A stretch of DNA of 64,000 bases from Notolepis coatsorum (lineage: Eukaryota; Chordata; Actinopteri; Aulopiformes; Paralepididae), in the NCBI GenBank assembly GCA_963971535.1, contig OZ020589.1, positions 73,831,245 through 73,895,244 on the forward strand, in the 5' to 3' direction. Below are positions 11,291-22,477 of the stretch, one piece after another. The notes below the pieces were generated by a model, which saw nothing but the letters and a program-made list of their open reading frames with translations, searched no databases and had not been told where the DNA came from. The position numbers were made by a program, and so were the translations under genes. Each line of letters starts with the position of its first letter. The first letter of the stretch is position 1.

Positions 11291-11557
11291 CTTATCATGG
11301 CAAGTCTTCTCACAGGGTAGCATGAATTTGGTAGGGGCCCCAAAGGCCCTCTCCACCAGTCTGATGGCTCGCACCAGCTCTGCCAGCTCTGAGGGCTCCA
11401 GGGATGCCTCGTGGTCATTTCCCTTCAAAGACTTGTCCAAGGTCACATGGCGTTCTACAACCTTTGCCCCCATCGCCACAGCAGCCACAGTGATGTAGAT
11501 TCCCCGCTCATGTCCGGAATATCCGATGGGAATGTCAGGGAATTCCTTCTGGTATTC
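11291..11557 (-). CDS. nans: NANS exon 5, last visible exon
   Basis: 89 codons, [17 protein letters not shown] to [10 protein letters not shown]. Acceptor CCTACAG, donor AAG|GTTGGT (weaker than consensus). It encodes the end of the barrel, with the metal-ligand histidines and the linker to the missing SAF domain. A frame continues past the donor, but only into LINE sequence. Confidence 0.93.
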
Positions 11558-14500
11558 CTGTAGGGAGAAGGAGAGCAAAAAGAGTCACATTTCGGTCACT
11601 ATTGAATGGGAATTAGAAATAACATAATTTGAACATTATATGATATTGTTACTTTTTTTGCATTCCATGAGGAATATCATGTATCATGAATCATCATCAC
11701 AACCTTACTGCCCATCACTGTAAGGATTGGCCAAGTGGTTGAATTAGGAGCACGGAAGTTGTAGACAGTGTTTCCTTTTATTTTTCACTGGTCAAAATAT
11801 GCAATAAACAGAATGGTTTCCAAAAAGACAAAAAATTGAAAATGTACAAGAATTCAATAAAAAACAGATAAAAACACAAAGCAACTTACGTCTCAAACAT
11901 AGAAACGATCATCACAAAACAGGTCAGGAGTGGTTATTAACACTTTGGGTGCCGGGAAACGCTTAAACACGTCATTCCCGGCCATGCTCAAGTTGCCGAA
12001 GACGCTTTACAGCGTCTTTAATATCAATATTTCAAAAATCTGGGATCGGATTCATATGTCCCCTCCGCTGGCCTGAGATCCACCAGGAGGACCCACTGAG
12101 CTCTCTGGCGGTTCAGGAGCGCCATCTGGTGGCCGATCGGCGCAATCGCTTAACAGGAAGTGCCGTAGAGGTTGTGCTGGACGGCCGTATTACTTCCGGG
12201 CACTCGCTAATAGGTCCCGGGACTCGATCTCGACACACTACATAGCGATCGATTGCCAATAACTCGATAAACAACATGATTTGGACGTATATACCATTAT
12301 ACAAGCTGGAGATGGACCGGGTAAATCTACATCCCATAATGATAAAATTTCTACTCTACGATGATCGCCCAACGGCGCGCGGAGACTGGGGTGAGTTTTA
12401 GCGTGTAACGTTACCGTCTTCGATACTAACTGCTATTATCAACATTTGACCCACATTAGATGATTGGTATAACGCTGCCCACGGAATTATAAACGCCCCC
12501 TAGCCCATCCGGTCAACATCAGATGACGTGTAGTAACTTCTAGAAGTACGTCTAGTTGGAATGTTTTATATCGCGCTGATTGCCATAAAACTGTATTGCA
12601 TCATCAATATAATGTATTTGGGGCTATAGATCACGTTCTGGAGAAAGCTGCAGAAAGAGATGAAAACATACTTATACATTAGACCATACTTTACTATGAA
12701 TATGTGAATGAAAAAGTTTAACGTTGCTACACAATGAACAATTGATTGATTGATTGAAAAGTTTATTAACAGATTGCAGAATGGGTACAGTACAGTACAG
12801 CTCAATACATACAATTGTTAAGAGGATGCAGACCTGAGAAAGACTTTCGTCTTGTTTCCATCAGGGTCCCCCATTTTCAATTCATCATATGACACACATG
12901 ACATACAGATAGACAGTACTGCTACATCTATACATTTATGACATACCAGATTTTCAAATACAGTACTGTTTGTGATACTAAAAAAATCCAGAAGAAGAGT
13001 ATATACATTTGACATAGAAACTGTGCATTGGGGAGGTTGGGTAGGTGGGGTGGGGCTGTACATTGGAGGTGGGGGGGGGGGGGGGGGGTTGGGTAGGGGG
13101 GGACACACACTGTACATTGGAATACTGACATACATTTGACATGGAAACTGTACATTGGAGGAGGTTGGGTAGGTGTTGGGTTGGGTGGGGCTGTACATTG
13201 GAATACTGACAAAGCCATGCTTGGTCTTTATTGTACAACTGGGTTAGGACATTTGTAGGGGCCAGTTTTGAATTGCAGTCTCCCGTAGGTGTTCTTTGAG
13301 AGTGTTTTTGAAGGTGGGTAGTGATTTACATTCCTTTACAGCTTTGGGTAGGGCGTTCCACATTGTTGTGGCATAATTGCGAAACGTGTTTAGTCCCTTG
13401 TTTGTGCCGAATCTGGGTTTTACATGATTTGTGGAGCTCCCTCTGGTGTTGTGATCGTGGTATTCACTGACCTTTGGGAAGTATTTTGACATGTACATGG
13501 GTACCTTGGTCGTGTAGTGTATCTTGTAGACCAGGCCCATTGCAAGTTGCTGTACTCTGTCGTCTACTCTAAGCCATCCTAGGTTGGCAAAGTGTGCAGG
13601 GGTGAGGTGGTTTCTAGGAGTCAGGTCAAGCAGTAGTCTGACTAGTTTGTTTTGAGATGTTTGTAATTTGGTTTTTAGTGCCTTTGAGGTGCTTTGGTAC
13701 CATGAGGTGCAAGCATAGTCGTAGTACCCTTGAATGAGTGCTCCTGCCAGAGTCTTCAGGGTATTCTTGTTTACCAGGGAGGAGATCCGGTACAAGAATC
13801 GAGTTCGTTGATTGACTTTTTTTATTACATTGGATGCCATTTTGTCACAGGAAAGATTAGCCTCTAGGATGGAACCCAGTTAGGTAATTTCATCTTTCCT
13901 TGTGACAATATTGTCACCCACTGTAACTGAGAAGCCGTCTGTTTTGCTGAGTTTGTTATTTGAACCGAAGAGAATGGACTCTGTTTTGCCCATGTGTAAT
14001 GATAGTTTGTTGTCGGCGAGCCATATGCAGATTTTGCCTAGTTCCGAGCTGAGGGTTTTTTCAACCTGTAATTTGTTCTTGTCAGAGACCAGCAGGGCTG
14101 AGTTGTCCGCAAACAGGAACAAGTTGCAGTCACAAGCTGACGACATGTCATTTGCATAAATTAGGAACAGTAGTGGTCCTAGTATGCTTCCTTGTGGAAC
14201 ACCACAGTTCACTGTGAGGGGGGGGATAGGGTACCGTTTACCTCCACCATCTGTTCTCTCCCCTCCAGGTAGGATTGTATCCAGCTCACTGATAAACTAT
14301 CAAAACCAATTGCTTTTAGCTTGTCAATCAGAATGGTGTGATTGACAGTGTCGAAGGCCTTTTGTAGGTCTAGCATGACCATGCCGCAGTATTTGCCCGC
14401 GTCCACCTCTTGCTTGATGTGGTCGTTCAAATAGAGAAGGCATGTGTCAGTGGAGTGGGATGTTCTGAAGCCAGATTGGAATTCGTAGATTAGATTTTTA

Positions 14501-17500
14501 TCCGTAAGGTACTTTTCGACCTGTTCGTATACTATTTTTTCCATGACTTTCGAGATGGATGTAAGGATAGAAACAGGGCGGTAGTTGCCTGGGTCTAATT
14601 TGCTGCCCTTTTTGTGCAGGGGTGTTACTCTCGCTATTTTGAAGTCCTTGGGGACGTGTCCCTGTTTTATGGAGAGGTTTATTATGTGTGTGATGACTGG
14701 GGTGATGGCGGCTGCTGAGTCTCGGAGGAATTTGGAGGGGATGTTGTCATGGCCAGTGGCCTTGTTCGGTTGGAGGGCGCTCAGTTTATTGAGTACCTCA
14801 TCTGTAGTTACCATTTCCAGTTTGAAATCGTCTTTGTGGACGCCTAGGTTCTTGTAGTATGCTACTATGTGTTCTACCCCATACTGCCCTGAGTGGGAGG
14901 GTAGTTTGTTTACCAGTGTTGTGGCTATGTTTGTGAAGAAAGTGTTTAAGTAATTGGCTACACCCAGTTTGTCTGTGATGAGCGTGTTGTCCGTCTTTAT
15001 GTTTATGTTTGAGAACCTGGTTTTAAGTTTTTTACTGCAGCCTAGTTGATTATTGAGTAATTTCCAAAGTTCACATGGTTTATTTTTGTTTTCCTCAGTT
15101 TTGTCATTGATGAAATTTTTTTTTGCAGTTTTTATCATGGAGTTTACGTCATTTCTTAGTCTGTTTCTTTCTAGTTTGAGTTCAGTCACGTGGGCTTGGA
15201 GTTCACTGCTCGTGCTTTTGGTAAGCTTTGACTGACTTTTATGAAATTCAGAGCATTTTTTGTCTCTGGCTTTCATAGCGGTCAGTATTTCAGTGTGCAT
15301 CCACGGCTCAGCGCGATTTTTTACCCTGGTGGTTCTTAGGGGGGCCATGTTGTTTAGTATTGTTGAGAATTTGGTTTTGAAGCCAAGCCAGGTTTCTTCA
15401 ACCAGTGTACCATTGAGTTCATCTGACCAGTCCAGGCTCTTCAGTTCAAGGTTAAAGGCCTCGCTAGAGTACGTTTTGAGGTCTCTAGATGTGACCATTT
15501 TGTGACAGCCAGCCTTTTGCTTTGGCTTTTTGCGGGAACAGAATATCATATAATGATCACTTAACCCGCATGCTATCACCCCTTTATTGGAGATCATGGA
15601 CTTGTCGGAGGTCAGGATGAGGTCAATGGTAGTCTGGGTTGATTCACACACCCTTGTGGGTTGGGTGATTAGCTGGCTGAAACCGTGCAGATCAGAAAAT
15701 CTACTGAAGGCCTTGAAGACGGGTGCTGCTTTACGTAGCATATCCGTGTTCCAGTCCCCAATAAGGATTTTTTCTACGCCCTCCACCCCAGTTAAGCACC
15801 CATCAAGTATGTCATAAAAGCCACTCTGTTCTGGTGGTCTATAGATTGTGCCTATTAGTACTGATTTTGCCCTTTCAAATAAGATTTCAATCCAATACAT
15901 ATAGGACTTTGAATGGGCCCTAATAATGGCAATGTAGCAATAGAATTTAAAAAGTTATAGCCCTGCAAAGAAGGGGACTTTCTCTATAGACAAATAGAGC
16001 TGGCAACCTACGGTTGATAATGAATTTAACCCATGGCAGCCAAAGTGTTTTAACCAAATGTGCTGTTATTCTTGAATTATATATAAAAAAAATATATAGA
16101 TTTGGGGTATTATCCCTGTGATAAAAACTCAACATAAACGACTACACTCGTAAAATCTATTTAGCTGTCAATATCCAGCCCAAGACTTTGCCGTTTGGTA
16201 TAACTTTGATTATAATGTATCAATATGAATTTCCTTCGCAACTTTGATTCACTGATAAAAAATTATTTCATCATGACAACATGCAAACAATCTGGTTTCG
16301 CTTTTGCATTTCAACGCAAAAGTAGGATAATTCCAACGTATGAGACAGCTGAAATGCAACAACACATCGGTAACGGATTCTTTCATTCCAATGAATGAAT
16401 ACCTTTATAACACATTCAGAGTAACTGCCCAGTTTACTAGTCATTAAATTTTATTCCATTCTATTGTATTGTATTGTATTCTATATTCTACTCACCCCAA
16501 TAACTTTGAGGTTGACATGTTCAGGTTCCAGCGGGTAGGTGCTGGTACACTGCAGGATGGTGAAGTTTTGGTTGTGCTGCTTCACCGTCTTGTAAACCCG
16601 ACGCATGGTCTCCATCGACTGCATCCCACTGGACACCACCATGGGACGGCCTGCAGATACAGTGAGATAGTGTTTGCCAAAGACTCTGCCACTACCCATA
16701 TATGGGCCATAAATGGGCCAAATAATTTTGGTAAATTGGTCTCCAAGTTTACTGGATGAACCAGTAATGGCTTCCACGTCACTGCAACGTAATTTTGAAT
16801 ATAATATTGTAGGCTAAAAAGTAAGAGATTGAAGTTGACGTTTTACCAGATTAGCCTGAATAATAACTTTCAACTCCAAGATGTGGGTGAAGAGAGAAGT
16901 TATGTTGTAAGTAGGACTGTCAATAAAGTGTACATTCTTCTTTTTTAGATTAATTTGAAAACCTTAATGCATACCCGACTATCGCATTCGCATATGGTGT
17001 CCGACTATCGCATATGGTGTCTCAGGCTTTCTGTAGTCGACATGTGTCAACAAATGTACATGTCTGTTTGAATTTATGTTGTGCCGTTGTTACTGTAAAA
17101 ATGTAATGATTGTGATATGATGTTGCTAATGAGACGATGAGCTGTATGTGTGTGTCACTGGAATTTCCCCAAGAGGATCAATAAAGGAATATCTTATCTT
17201 AACTTCCCTAACCCCAACCGCCACCCATAGATTCAACATACAGCCACGGTGGCTGGTTTGTTTGTGTTCCTGATAACTCTGACATGCAAACAGAGAGAAT
17301 AATACGTTACCAGACATCCCCTGAATGTCGTATTTCATTATGAATGACTTTTGGATTAAACCAAGTTGTATAAATGATGCAGGTGAATGGTGATGAATGG
17401 TATTTCCCAGCAGAGCAACACGTACTGATGTTAATAAAGTGTCAGCAAATCTGATAACATCTAATAGCTTTCTTACAGAGGGACGCTACAATAATAATTA

Positions 17501-18730
17501 TCAATAGATGAGTTCAGACCTTTCTTAGCAGTTTTGTCCAGATAGGGAAAGTTGTTTGCATCGCAGGAAGCCACTTTGAAAAAAGGCACATTCAACTCAT
17601 GAAGGAACTCCACAGCCATCTATGGGAAAAAATAAAAATATAGAAATAATATGAACATTCTGTCCCATACACCCCGTGCACATCTGCATGCACTCTACGG
17701 CTGCGCAATCGGCACAGGTGATACTAATAAAGCTGATCAGCGTTGGATCTTCTTTAAGAATAATAATAATAATAAACTTTATTTGTATAGTAGCACCTTT
17801 CATACAGAAACTGCAGCTCAAAGTGCTTCACAACAGAAAAAAGACAGGCATAAAATGAGCACATAAAGTGCAGACATATAAAATCACAGTTTTTTACATT
17901 AGGATCTAACATCCCAACAGGCCACATTGTTTATGGTTTGATTCAGTTTTAAATAGACAATAATAAAAAGAGTAAGATAAAATAGACAGAGGAAAATTGT
18001 GCAATAGTGCAGTGCAATAAAATTGTAGAATAGAATAGATTAAAAATATATATATTTTACAGTGCAATAAAATAGTTCTGGATTACTGTTCAACAGTTCA
18101 AAGTCGTCTTTACCTTCTCTGTTTGGTACCCACAGTTTAAAACTTGACAGTCTTCCCTCCCACTTTGACCCTTTGAACCTCCCACCCATGGCAAACCTCC
18201 CTCTCAGGGTGCAGTTCCCTCTCTCAGGGTGCAGTTCTAGGCCTGGGTCCTACACAGTTTTAAAGCCTGACAGTCTCTTGTTTGATACCCACACAGTTTA
18301 ATACCTGACAGTTTTGAACCTGTAATAAAAAGCAATAGACAGAGTAAAACAATACAGTGCAATAACAGAATAGTAGAATAGATGCAATATTATGCAATAG
18401 AATGGACAGAGTAAAATAGTGCTACAGTGCAATCAACAGCGGGGTGTATTAGAAGGCTATGGTGAAGAGGTACCTTTTTAGCTTATTTTTGAAAATATTA
18501 AGAGATCTAGCTTCCCTAATGTCCATAGGCAGGGGCCAAGGGGATTAATAAAGGAATATCTTATCTTATCTTATCTTAGCTGGGGGGGGGGGGGGGGGGA
18601 GCTTAGGATGATTCCAAGGGCCCAGCACTGGGGGGGGGGGGGGGGGGGGCAAATTATTATTATTATTTTTTTTACTAGACATCACTCAGGTGTATTATTG
18701 ATGCTCTCATTGATACTATGTTTGTTTCTG

Positions 18731-18798
<68 letters not shown>

Positions 18799-21700
18799 TA
18801 TATAGAGAGAGAGGGGGCTTTGGTAGACTATTGCATTGGTCCATTCATTGAAGATGAACACAATGCGACATCCTTTACTAGGCTCACCCACCAACAGTGC
18901 AGGTGCTGAACTGCTGATCCGAATGTATAGGTAAAAAACCATATTATGTGTTTTCATCAATAAATAAATGGCAAAAAATAATTATCTCGCGTGCTCCATA
19001 ACTTTGGTGCATAGTTTGCAAAGGCTGCATCCCCGATTTTCCTTAGACTGTGGCTTGGAACCTTCAATAGACCAGTAGTAGATGATCGCAATGTTCTAGG
19101 AGGCACATAGTTGACTATGTAGCTTGGTCCTGTTCCATTTAGTGCTTTGTATATAAGGAGGAGGACCTTGAAATCAATTCTAAATGTTACCGGAAGCCAG
19201 TGTAGGTTAGCTAATACAGGACTGATGTGGTCTCTCCTCTTGGTTCTAGTTAGTAGCCTAGCTGCCGAGTTTTGAATGAGTTGGAGTCGTTCTGTTATTT
19301 TTTTTGGGAGGCCAGTGAGGAGTGCATTACAGTAGTCAAGTCGGCTTGAGATAAAGGCATGGATCAGTTTTTCAGAATGGCCTGGCAAGTATATTTGATA
19401 TTTCTTTTCGTAATAATGTTTTTGCGTCTGTCTTGTGTTCCCGTTGTGTTCCTGTGTATCCAACCTTCCCGTGGATTTTTATCCTGTGAAGACTTATTTT
19501 GTTTTCTCCCTCTGTGTCTTCACAGTTCTACTCCCGTGCTCTCCACTGGTCACGGTCATCCACCCGCCAAAGACGCTAAAGACGTGCACTTATTATTATT
19601 ACTAATAAATAATAATATACTACTTATTATTAAATGCCCTATGCCCTACGCATAAAACCCCTCCCCACACCCTGGCTAAATGAATCCATGCGTGCTCTTA
19701 GATGTGCATGTAGACATGCCGAGAGGAAGTGGAGGAAGGACAGGTTGCATGTCTCCCTCCAAATCCTACACAGCGCTCTGTCCATCTACCAGATGGCTGT
19801 CAAAATTGCAAAAACAACTTACATTTCCAACCTAGTCACAACAAATTCCAATAAACCCCAGGCCTTGTTCAAAGTCCTAAACTCCCTCATCAACCCCTGT
19901 GCCACTCCCTCTGTCGTACCTTCATTAGCTCTATGTGAAGGCTTCCAACACTTCTTCATCAGCAAAGTCTCTGCCCTCAGATCTCTCTCCCCCTTGAACA
20001 CAACAACATCCATGATAAATTCCAATCTGGCTTTAAACTTGACACAGCACTGAAACGGCCCTCCTCCGTGTCTTAAATGACCTGATTTCAGCTGCTGATG
20101 CAGGCAACCCATCCCTACTACTACTCCTTGACCTCACAGCCGCCTTTGATACAGTAGATCACCACATCCTTTTAGCTCGCCTCGAGCATTATGTAGGCCT
20201 TAGGGGCCCCGTCTTAGACTGGTTCTGGTCCTACCTAAGCAATAGGACCTTCTCTGTCCAACTCGGTGACTTCACTTCCTCTGTAGCCCCCCTCACCTGC
20301 GGGGTGCCCCAAGGCTCGATATTGGGTCCCACCCTCTTCCTCTTATACATACTCCCCCTAGGCCAGATCTTGGCAAAACATAACATCTCATTCCATTGCT
20401 TCGCCGATGACGTGCAGGTCTACCTCCCTTTAAAACCCACCCAAGGGAAAACATCAATAAAACCACTACTTCAAGTGCTGGATGTCTGAAAACTCCCTGA
20501 CATTAAACGAAGGGAAAACCGAGGTAATTGTTTTTAATAGTGCCCCCCCCGGCCCCCCTCATTGACGCACTTGGTCCCCTGGGTCCAAACCTCTCCACCT
20601 CTGTCAGGATCAGGAACCTCGGGGTCATCTTCGACAGCAATTTTAAATTCGACAAACAGGTCAGCGCCGTAGTCAAAAACTGTTTTTACCACCTCAGACT
20701 CCTGGCGAAGACAAAGGCATACCTCTCCCAAAGTAACCTAGAGACGGTGATACATGCCTTTGTCACCACTCGCCTCGACTACTGCAATGCCCTCTACACA
20801 GGCATCGACAAATCCCTGCTTCGCCACCTACAACTGGTGCAGAACGCAGCCGCGCGCCTCCTCACCAAAACTAAAAAACATGAGCACATCAGCCCAGTTT
20901 TGGCCTCGCTCCACTGGCTACCTGTTCGTTTTAGAATAGATTTTAAACTAGACCTAAATATTTTTAAATCACTAAATGGCACGGCCTCCCTATCTATCCG
21001 AGCTCTTGCACCGCCACCCCCCCCACGATCCCTCAGATCAGCTGACCAGCTGCTATTGGTGGTGCCTAGAACTAGGCTCAAGACTAGGGGAGACAGAGCC
21101 TTCTCCACCGCAGCGCCTAGATTGTGGAACAGCCTCCCCCTCAGCGTACGGGCTGTGCAGACCGTGCAGGCTTTTAAATCACTTTTAAAAACCTACCTGT
21201 TCTCCTTGGCCTCCCCCCCCCACTTAATCACCACTAGACCCCTGGCCCTTCTATCCTCTTTGTTTTACTGTGTCCTACCTGTTTTTATTACTTTCATTGC
21301 TTTACTGTGTTTTAATCTTATATCTTGCATCATATTATTTAGTTTTTATCAACCTGCCTGTGAAGCACTTTGGTGCCAGCTGTCGCTGCCTGGAAATGTG
21401 CTATACAAATAAAATTGACTTGACTTGACTTGACTATGGGGTTGAACATTATCCTGTCTCCCGTGTTGTGCATTTGAGTCCTAAAATTATTTGGTCATTA
21501 TTAATCTTTTGAAAAGAACACCATCACATAAAGTATTTTAAATGCTCAAGTATTCCCGCCTCAAATTCAAAGATGAGTTAAATGAAATGTTTGAAAAGGA
21601 TCTACTTTTAAACCAATCAAGTGATTAATTAATTTACCTCATCCATTCCCGAAGCCGTGAAGAAAATCCCTATCTCGTGGGCGTATTTCTGCAGCTCCCT

Positions 21701-22138
21701 GTACTGCTGGTGGCTGAACTCTAAATAACGCTTGTGTTCCCCATAGGTCTTCCCCCAGGAGTGTCTGGAGTTGTAGGGCCTCTCCAAAGCGTGCTTGTTG
21801 AACTTGCACTCCAGTTCACTTTTCTGGAATTTGGCACAATCAGCTCCACAGTCCTGTGTGAGGCAAGTAGATGAGAAATGTTAGAGCAGTGGAGAAAGAC
21901 AAGAGTCAAGGGGTAGAGTGACAATGACTGAATTCATGTTGATATCGGTCCAAACATAATATTTACAATATATTACATACATGGAATAAATTCATCTATA
22001 TACTACCTTTGCCATCTTGATCATTTTCTTAGCAATCTCAATGTCACCCTGATGATTTTGTCCAATTTCAGCAATGACGAAGCATGGGTTGGAGCCCCCG
22101 ATCATTCTACCCGGACACAGTTCAAACTGCAGAGGCAT
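11291..22138 (-). CDS. nans: N-acetylneuraminate (sialic acid) synthase, five exons, 3' exon missing
   Basis: NANS condenses phosphoenolpyruvate with N-acetylmannosamine 6-phosphate to make N-acetylneuraminate 9-phosphate in the cytosol, the committed step of sialic acid synthesis. Five exons join in frame (22138-22007, 21853-21638, 17619-17520, 16650-16496, 11557-11291), with AG/GT at every visible junction, to give 290 residues. They cover the NeuB-type TIM barrel: [14 protein letters not shown] at the start, [35 protein letters not shown], and the conserved histidines in IGYSGHERG and [10 protein letters not shown]. The vertebrate protein is about 359 residues; the remaining C-terminal 69 or so (SAF, antifreeze-like domain) would be a sixth exon that I cannot find down to position 1. 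Introns hold several LINEs. Exon 3 reads [10 protein letters not shown] where the family normally has glycines. The gene is probably real; whether it is intact is open. Confidence 0.93.
11558..11936 (-). other. NANS intron sequence, nothing recognised
   Basis: A/T-rich intronic DNA between exon 5 and the piggyBac-like element, with no supported element or frame. Confidence 0.5.
13020..13210. repeat. G-rich tandem repeats in the LINE X 3' UTR
   Basis: Three imperfect copies of a segment with GGTTGGGTAGG and CTGTACATTGG, plus a 17-18 bp G run at about 13071-13088. Confidence 0.8.
13244..13840 (-). pseudogene. LINE X ORF2 continuation: thumb and C-terminus
   Basis: 198 residues ([63 protein letters not shown]). 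It is typical of the C-terminal region of CR1/L2/jockey-group LINEs, ending with the LPxxV-type motif. The equivalent plus-strand region is at about 7060-7520. Confidence 0.8.
13880..14212 (-). pseudogene. LINE X ORF2 continuation: RT palm
   Basis: Reads [17 protein letters not shown] and then [14 protein letters not shown]. The catalytic FADD aspartate pair is changed to FADN, so the active site is lost. A stop at about 13880 separates it from the thumb/C-terminal part. Confidence 0.8.
14209..15900 (-). CDS. LINE X ORF2: partial endonuclease plus reverse transcriptase
   Basis: 563 residues. Residues 1-110 are the C-terminal part of an APE-type endonuclease ([36 protein letters not shown] with the catalytic SDH). 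A linker follows to about 340. Reverse transcriptase motifs start near 375 ([17 protein letters not shown]), with [17 protein letters not shown] and the A motif [15 protein letters not shown]. The frame is lost near the B motif at a G/C-rich run (14216-14224). The start lies inside the original protein. Acts in target-primed reverse transcription; inactive here because it is truncated and frameshifted. Confidence 0.85.
   Translation of the reverse strand: MYWIEILFERAKSVLIGTIYRPPEQSGFYDILDGCLTGVEGVEKILIGDWNTDMLRKAAPVFKAFSRFSDLHGFSQLITQPTRVCESTQTTIDLILTSDKSMISNKGVIACGLSDHYMIFCSRKKPKQKAGCHKMVTSRDLKTYSSEAFNLELKSLDWSDELNGTLVEETWLGFKTKFSTILNNMAPLRTTRVKNRAEPWMHTEILTAMKARDKKCSEFHKSQSKLTKSTSSELQAHVTELKLERNRLRNDVNSMIKTAKKNFINDKTEENKNKPCELWKLLNNQLGCSKKLKTRFSNINIKTDNTLITDKLGVANYLNTFFTNIATTLVNKLPSHSGQYGVEHIVAYYKNLGVHKDDFKLEMVTTDEVLNKLSALQPNKATGHDNIPSKFLRDSAAAITPVITHIINLSIKQGHVPKDFKIARVTPLHKKGSKLDPGNYRPVSILTSISKVMEKIVYEQVEKYLTDKNLIYEFQSGFRTSHSTDTCLLYLNDHIKQEVDAGKYCGMVMLDLQKAFDTVNHTILIDKLKAIGFDSLSVSWIQSYLEGREQMVEVNGTLSPPSQ
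16054..16495 (-). other. NANS intron, no element recognised
   Basis: Unremarkable A/T-rich intron apart from a short GTATT-type repeat near 16465-16485. Confidence 0.4.
16496..16650 (-). CDS. nans: NANS exon 4
   Basis: 155 bp from [15 protein letters not shown] to [10 protein letters not shown]. Acceptor CTGCAG, donor GGG|GTGAGT. Contains [13 protein letters not shown], the QCTSxYP strand typical of sialic acid synthases. Confidence 0.93.
16651..17205 (+). repeat. NANS intron 3 with LINE-like tail at its right end
   Basis: No gene is seen at 16651-17080 apart from a short direct repeat CGACTATCGCATATGGTGTC with partial copy near 16978-17025. Positions about 17085-17205 end in CAATAAAGGAATATCTTATC, the same tail seen at about 18540-18580, so it is a short plus-strand LINE 3' end. 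Confidence 0.5.
17520..17619 (-). CDS. nans: NANS exon 3
   Basis: 33 codons plus one base, beginning [15 protein letters not shown] and ending YLDKTAKK. Acceptor CCCATAG, donor AAAG|GTCTGA, phase 1. [10 protein letters not shown] replaces the family's usual KVGSGDxNN pattern: two glycines next to the active-site loop are altered. Confidence 0.9.
17757..18550 (-). mobile_element. L2-type LINE 3' end (minus strand) in NANS intron 2
   Basis: (AAT)n at the left edge marks the 3' tail. The minus strand at the right end gives the last ORF2 residues ([14 protein letters not shown]). The long UTR is rich in ATAGAATAGA and GTGCAATA. Truncated at about 18550. Confidence 0.6.
18583..18791. repeat. Poly-G runs and (GT)n microsatellite
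   Basis: G runs of about 17-18 bp at 18583-18600 and 18631-18649, then (GT)n at 18734-18791 followed by GAGA and TATA. Low-complexity DNA in NANS intron 2. Confidence 0.9.
18957..19395 (-). mobile_element. L2-type LINE fragment (minus strand)
   Basis: The minus strand reads [53 protein letters not shown] and [12 protein letters not shown], the well-known L2 C-terminal block. It is 5'-truncated near 19395; the 3' tail (AATAAATA) is at 18957. Confidence 0.85.
19634..21425 (+). mobile_element. L2-type LINE copy in NANS intron 2
   Basis: A 5'-truncated element lacking the endonuclease. Frames in order: linker ([18 protein letters not shown]), an internal deletion near 20005, RT palm ([41 protein letters not shown]), then C-terminal. 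The 3' end is AATAAAATTGACTTGACTT. Several frameshifts. It lies opposite to NANS transcription. Confidence 0.88.
20528..21412 (+). pseudogene. L2 LINE ORF2 C-terminal region
   Basis: 294 residues: [80 protein letters not shown]. The catalytic palm is in a separate upstream frame (about 20080-20489). The frame break is near a C-rich run at 20540-20556. Confidence 0.82.
21638..21853 (-). CDS. nans: NANS exon 2
   Basis: 72 codons beginning [15 protein letters not shown] and ending FFTASGMDE. Acceptor CACACAG, donor GAG|GTAAAT, phase 0 at both ends. It contains the KFQK region that binds substrate in the NeuB family. Confidence 0.94.
22007..22138 (-). CDS. nans: NANS exon 1
   Basis: Start codon at 22138-22136 and 44 codons ([11 protein letters not shown] at the start, [10 protein letters not shown] at the end). 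Donor AAG|GTAGTA, phase 0. The start is fixed by family similarity from the first residues. Only about 110 bp separate it from an LTR-like sequence upstream. Confidence 0.93.
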
Positions 22139-22248
22139 TCTGGTGTAATGTGGTGAATGAATAACTGATGATACAGAAAGTAACGGCAAGAATATTACGA
22201 GTCTAGAATCTACCAAAAAGGTGATAAAAAAGAGCAATTTAAAGATGG

Positions 22249-22434
22249 TGTGGTTTCTTCTGTTCAGTCGATGAGATGGTCAAATACCGTTGTAGGAAAA
22301 GAGAGTTCTATAACTTCAGAAGTTGCTTTATTACAAAATAGGTTCAGTTGACAAAAGTTAGGTCACGATTTGACTCCAGTCCTCCTTTCTAAGTTCTAAC
22401 ACACACACTGTCAAGTCATCAAGCAAGAGCAGGA

Positions 22435-22477
<43 letters not shown>

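Larger units (their letters stand above)
12744..15903 (-). mobile_element. LINE family X, longest copy (minus strand)
   Basis: The 3' tail (ATTG)n lies at 12744-12760. It is followed on the minus strand by a 3' UTR with tandem CTGTACATTGG-rich repeats and G runs (13020-13205), then ORF2 upstream. The element is 5'-truncated inside the endonuclease domain at about 15903. Other copies or tails of the family are at 6.2-7.6, 22.96-23.5, 26.33-26.46 and 63.19-63.26 kb. Confidence 0.9.
11941..16047. mobile_element. piggyBac-like element (type B/D) split by a LINE, in NANS intron 4
   Basis: The left end TTAA (11937-11940) is followed by CACTTTGGGTGCC. The right end GGCAGCCAAAGTG is followed by two Ts and TTAA at 16050-16053. 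The two halves (11941-12743 and about 15904-16047) align in order with the uninterrupted relative at 61024-61972: shared GAATGAAAAAGTT, GAATGGGCC and AAAAAGTTATAGCCCTGC. This shows that the 3.16 kb LINE between them is a later insertion. No transposase. Confidence 0.78.

Noticed and set aside
11178..11498. Plus-strand 106-residue frame
   Set aside because: Antisense shadow of NANS exon 5.
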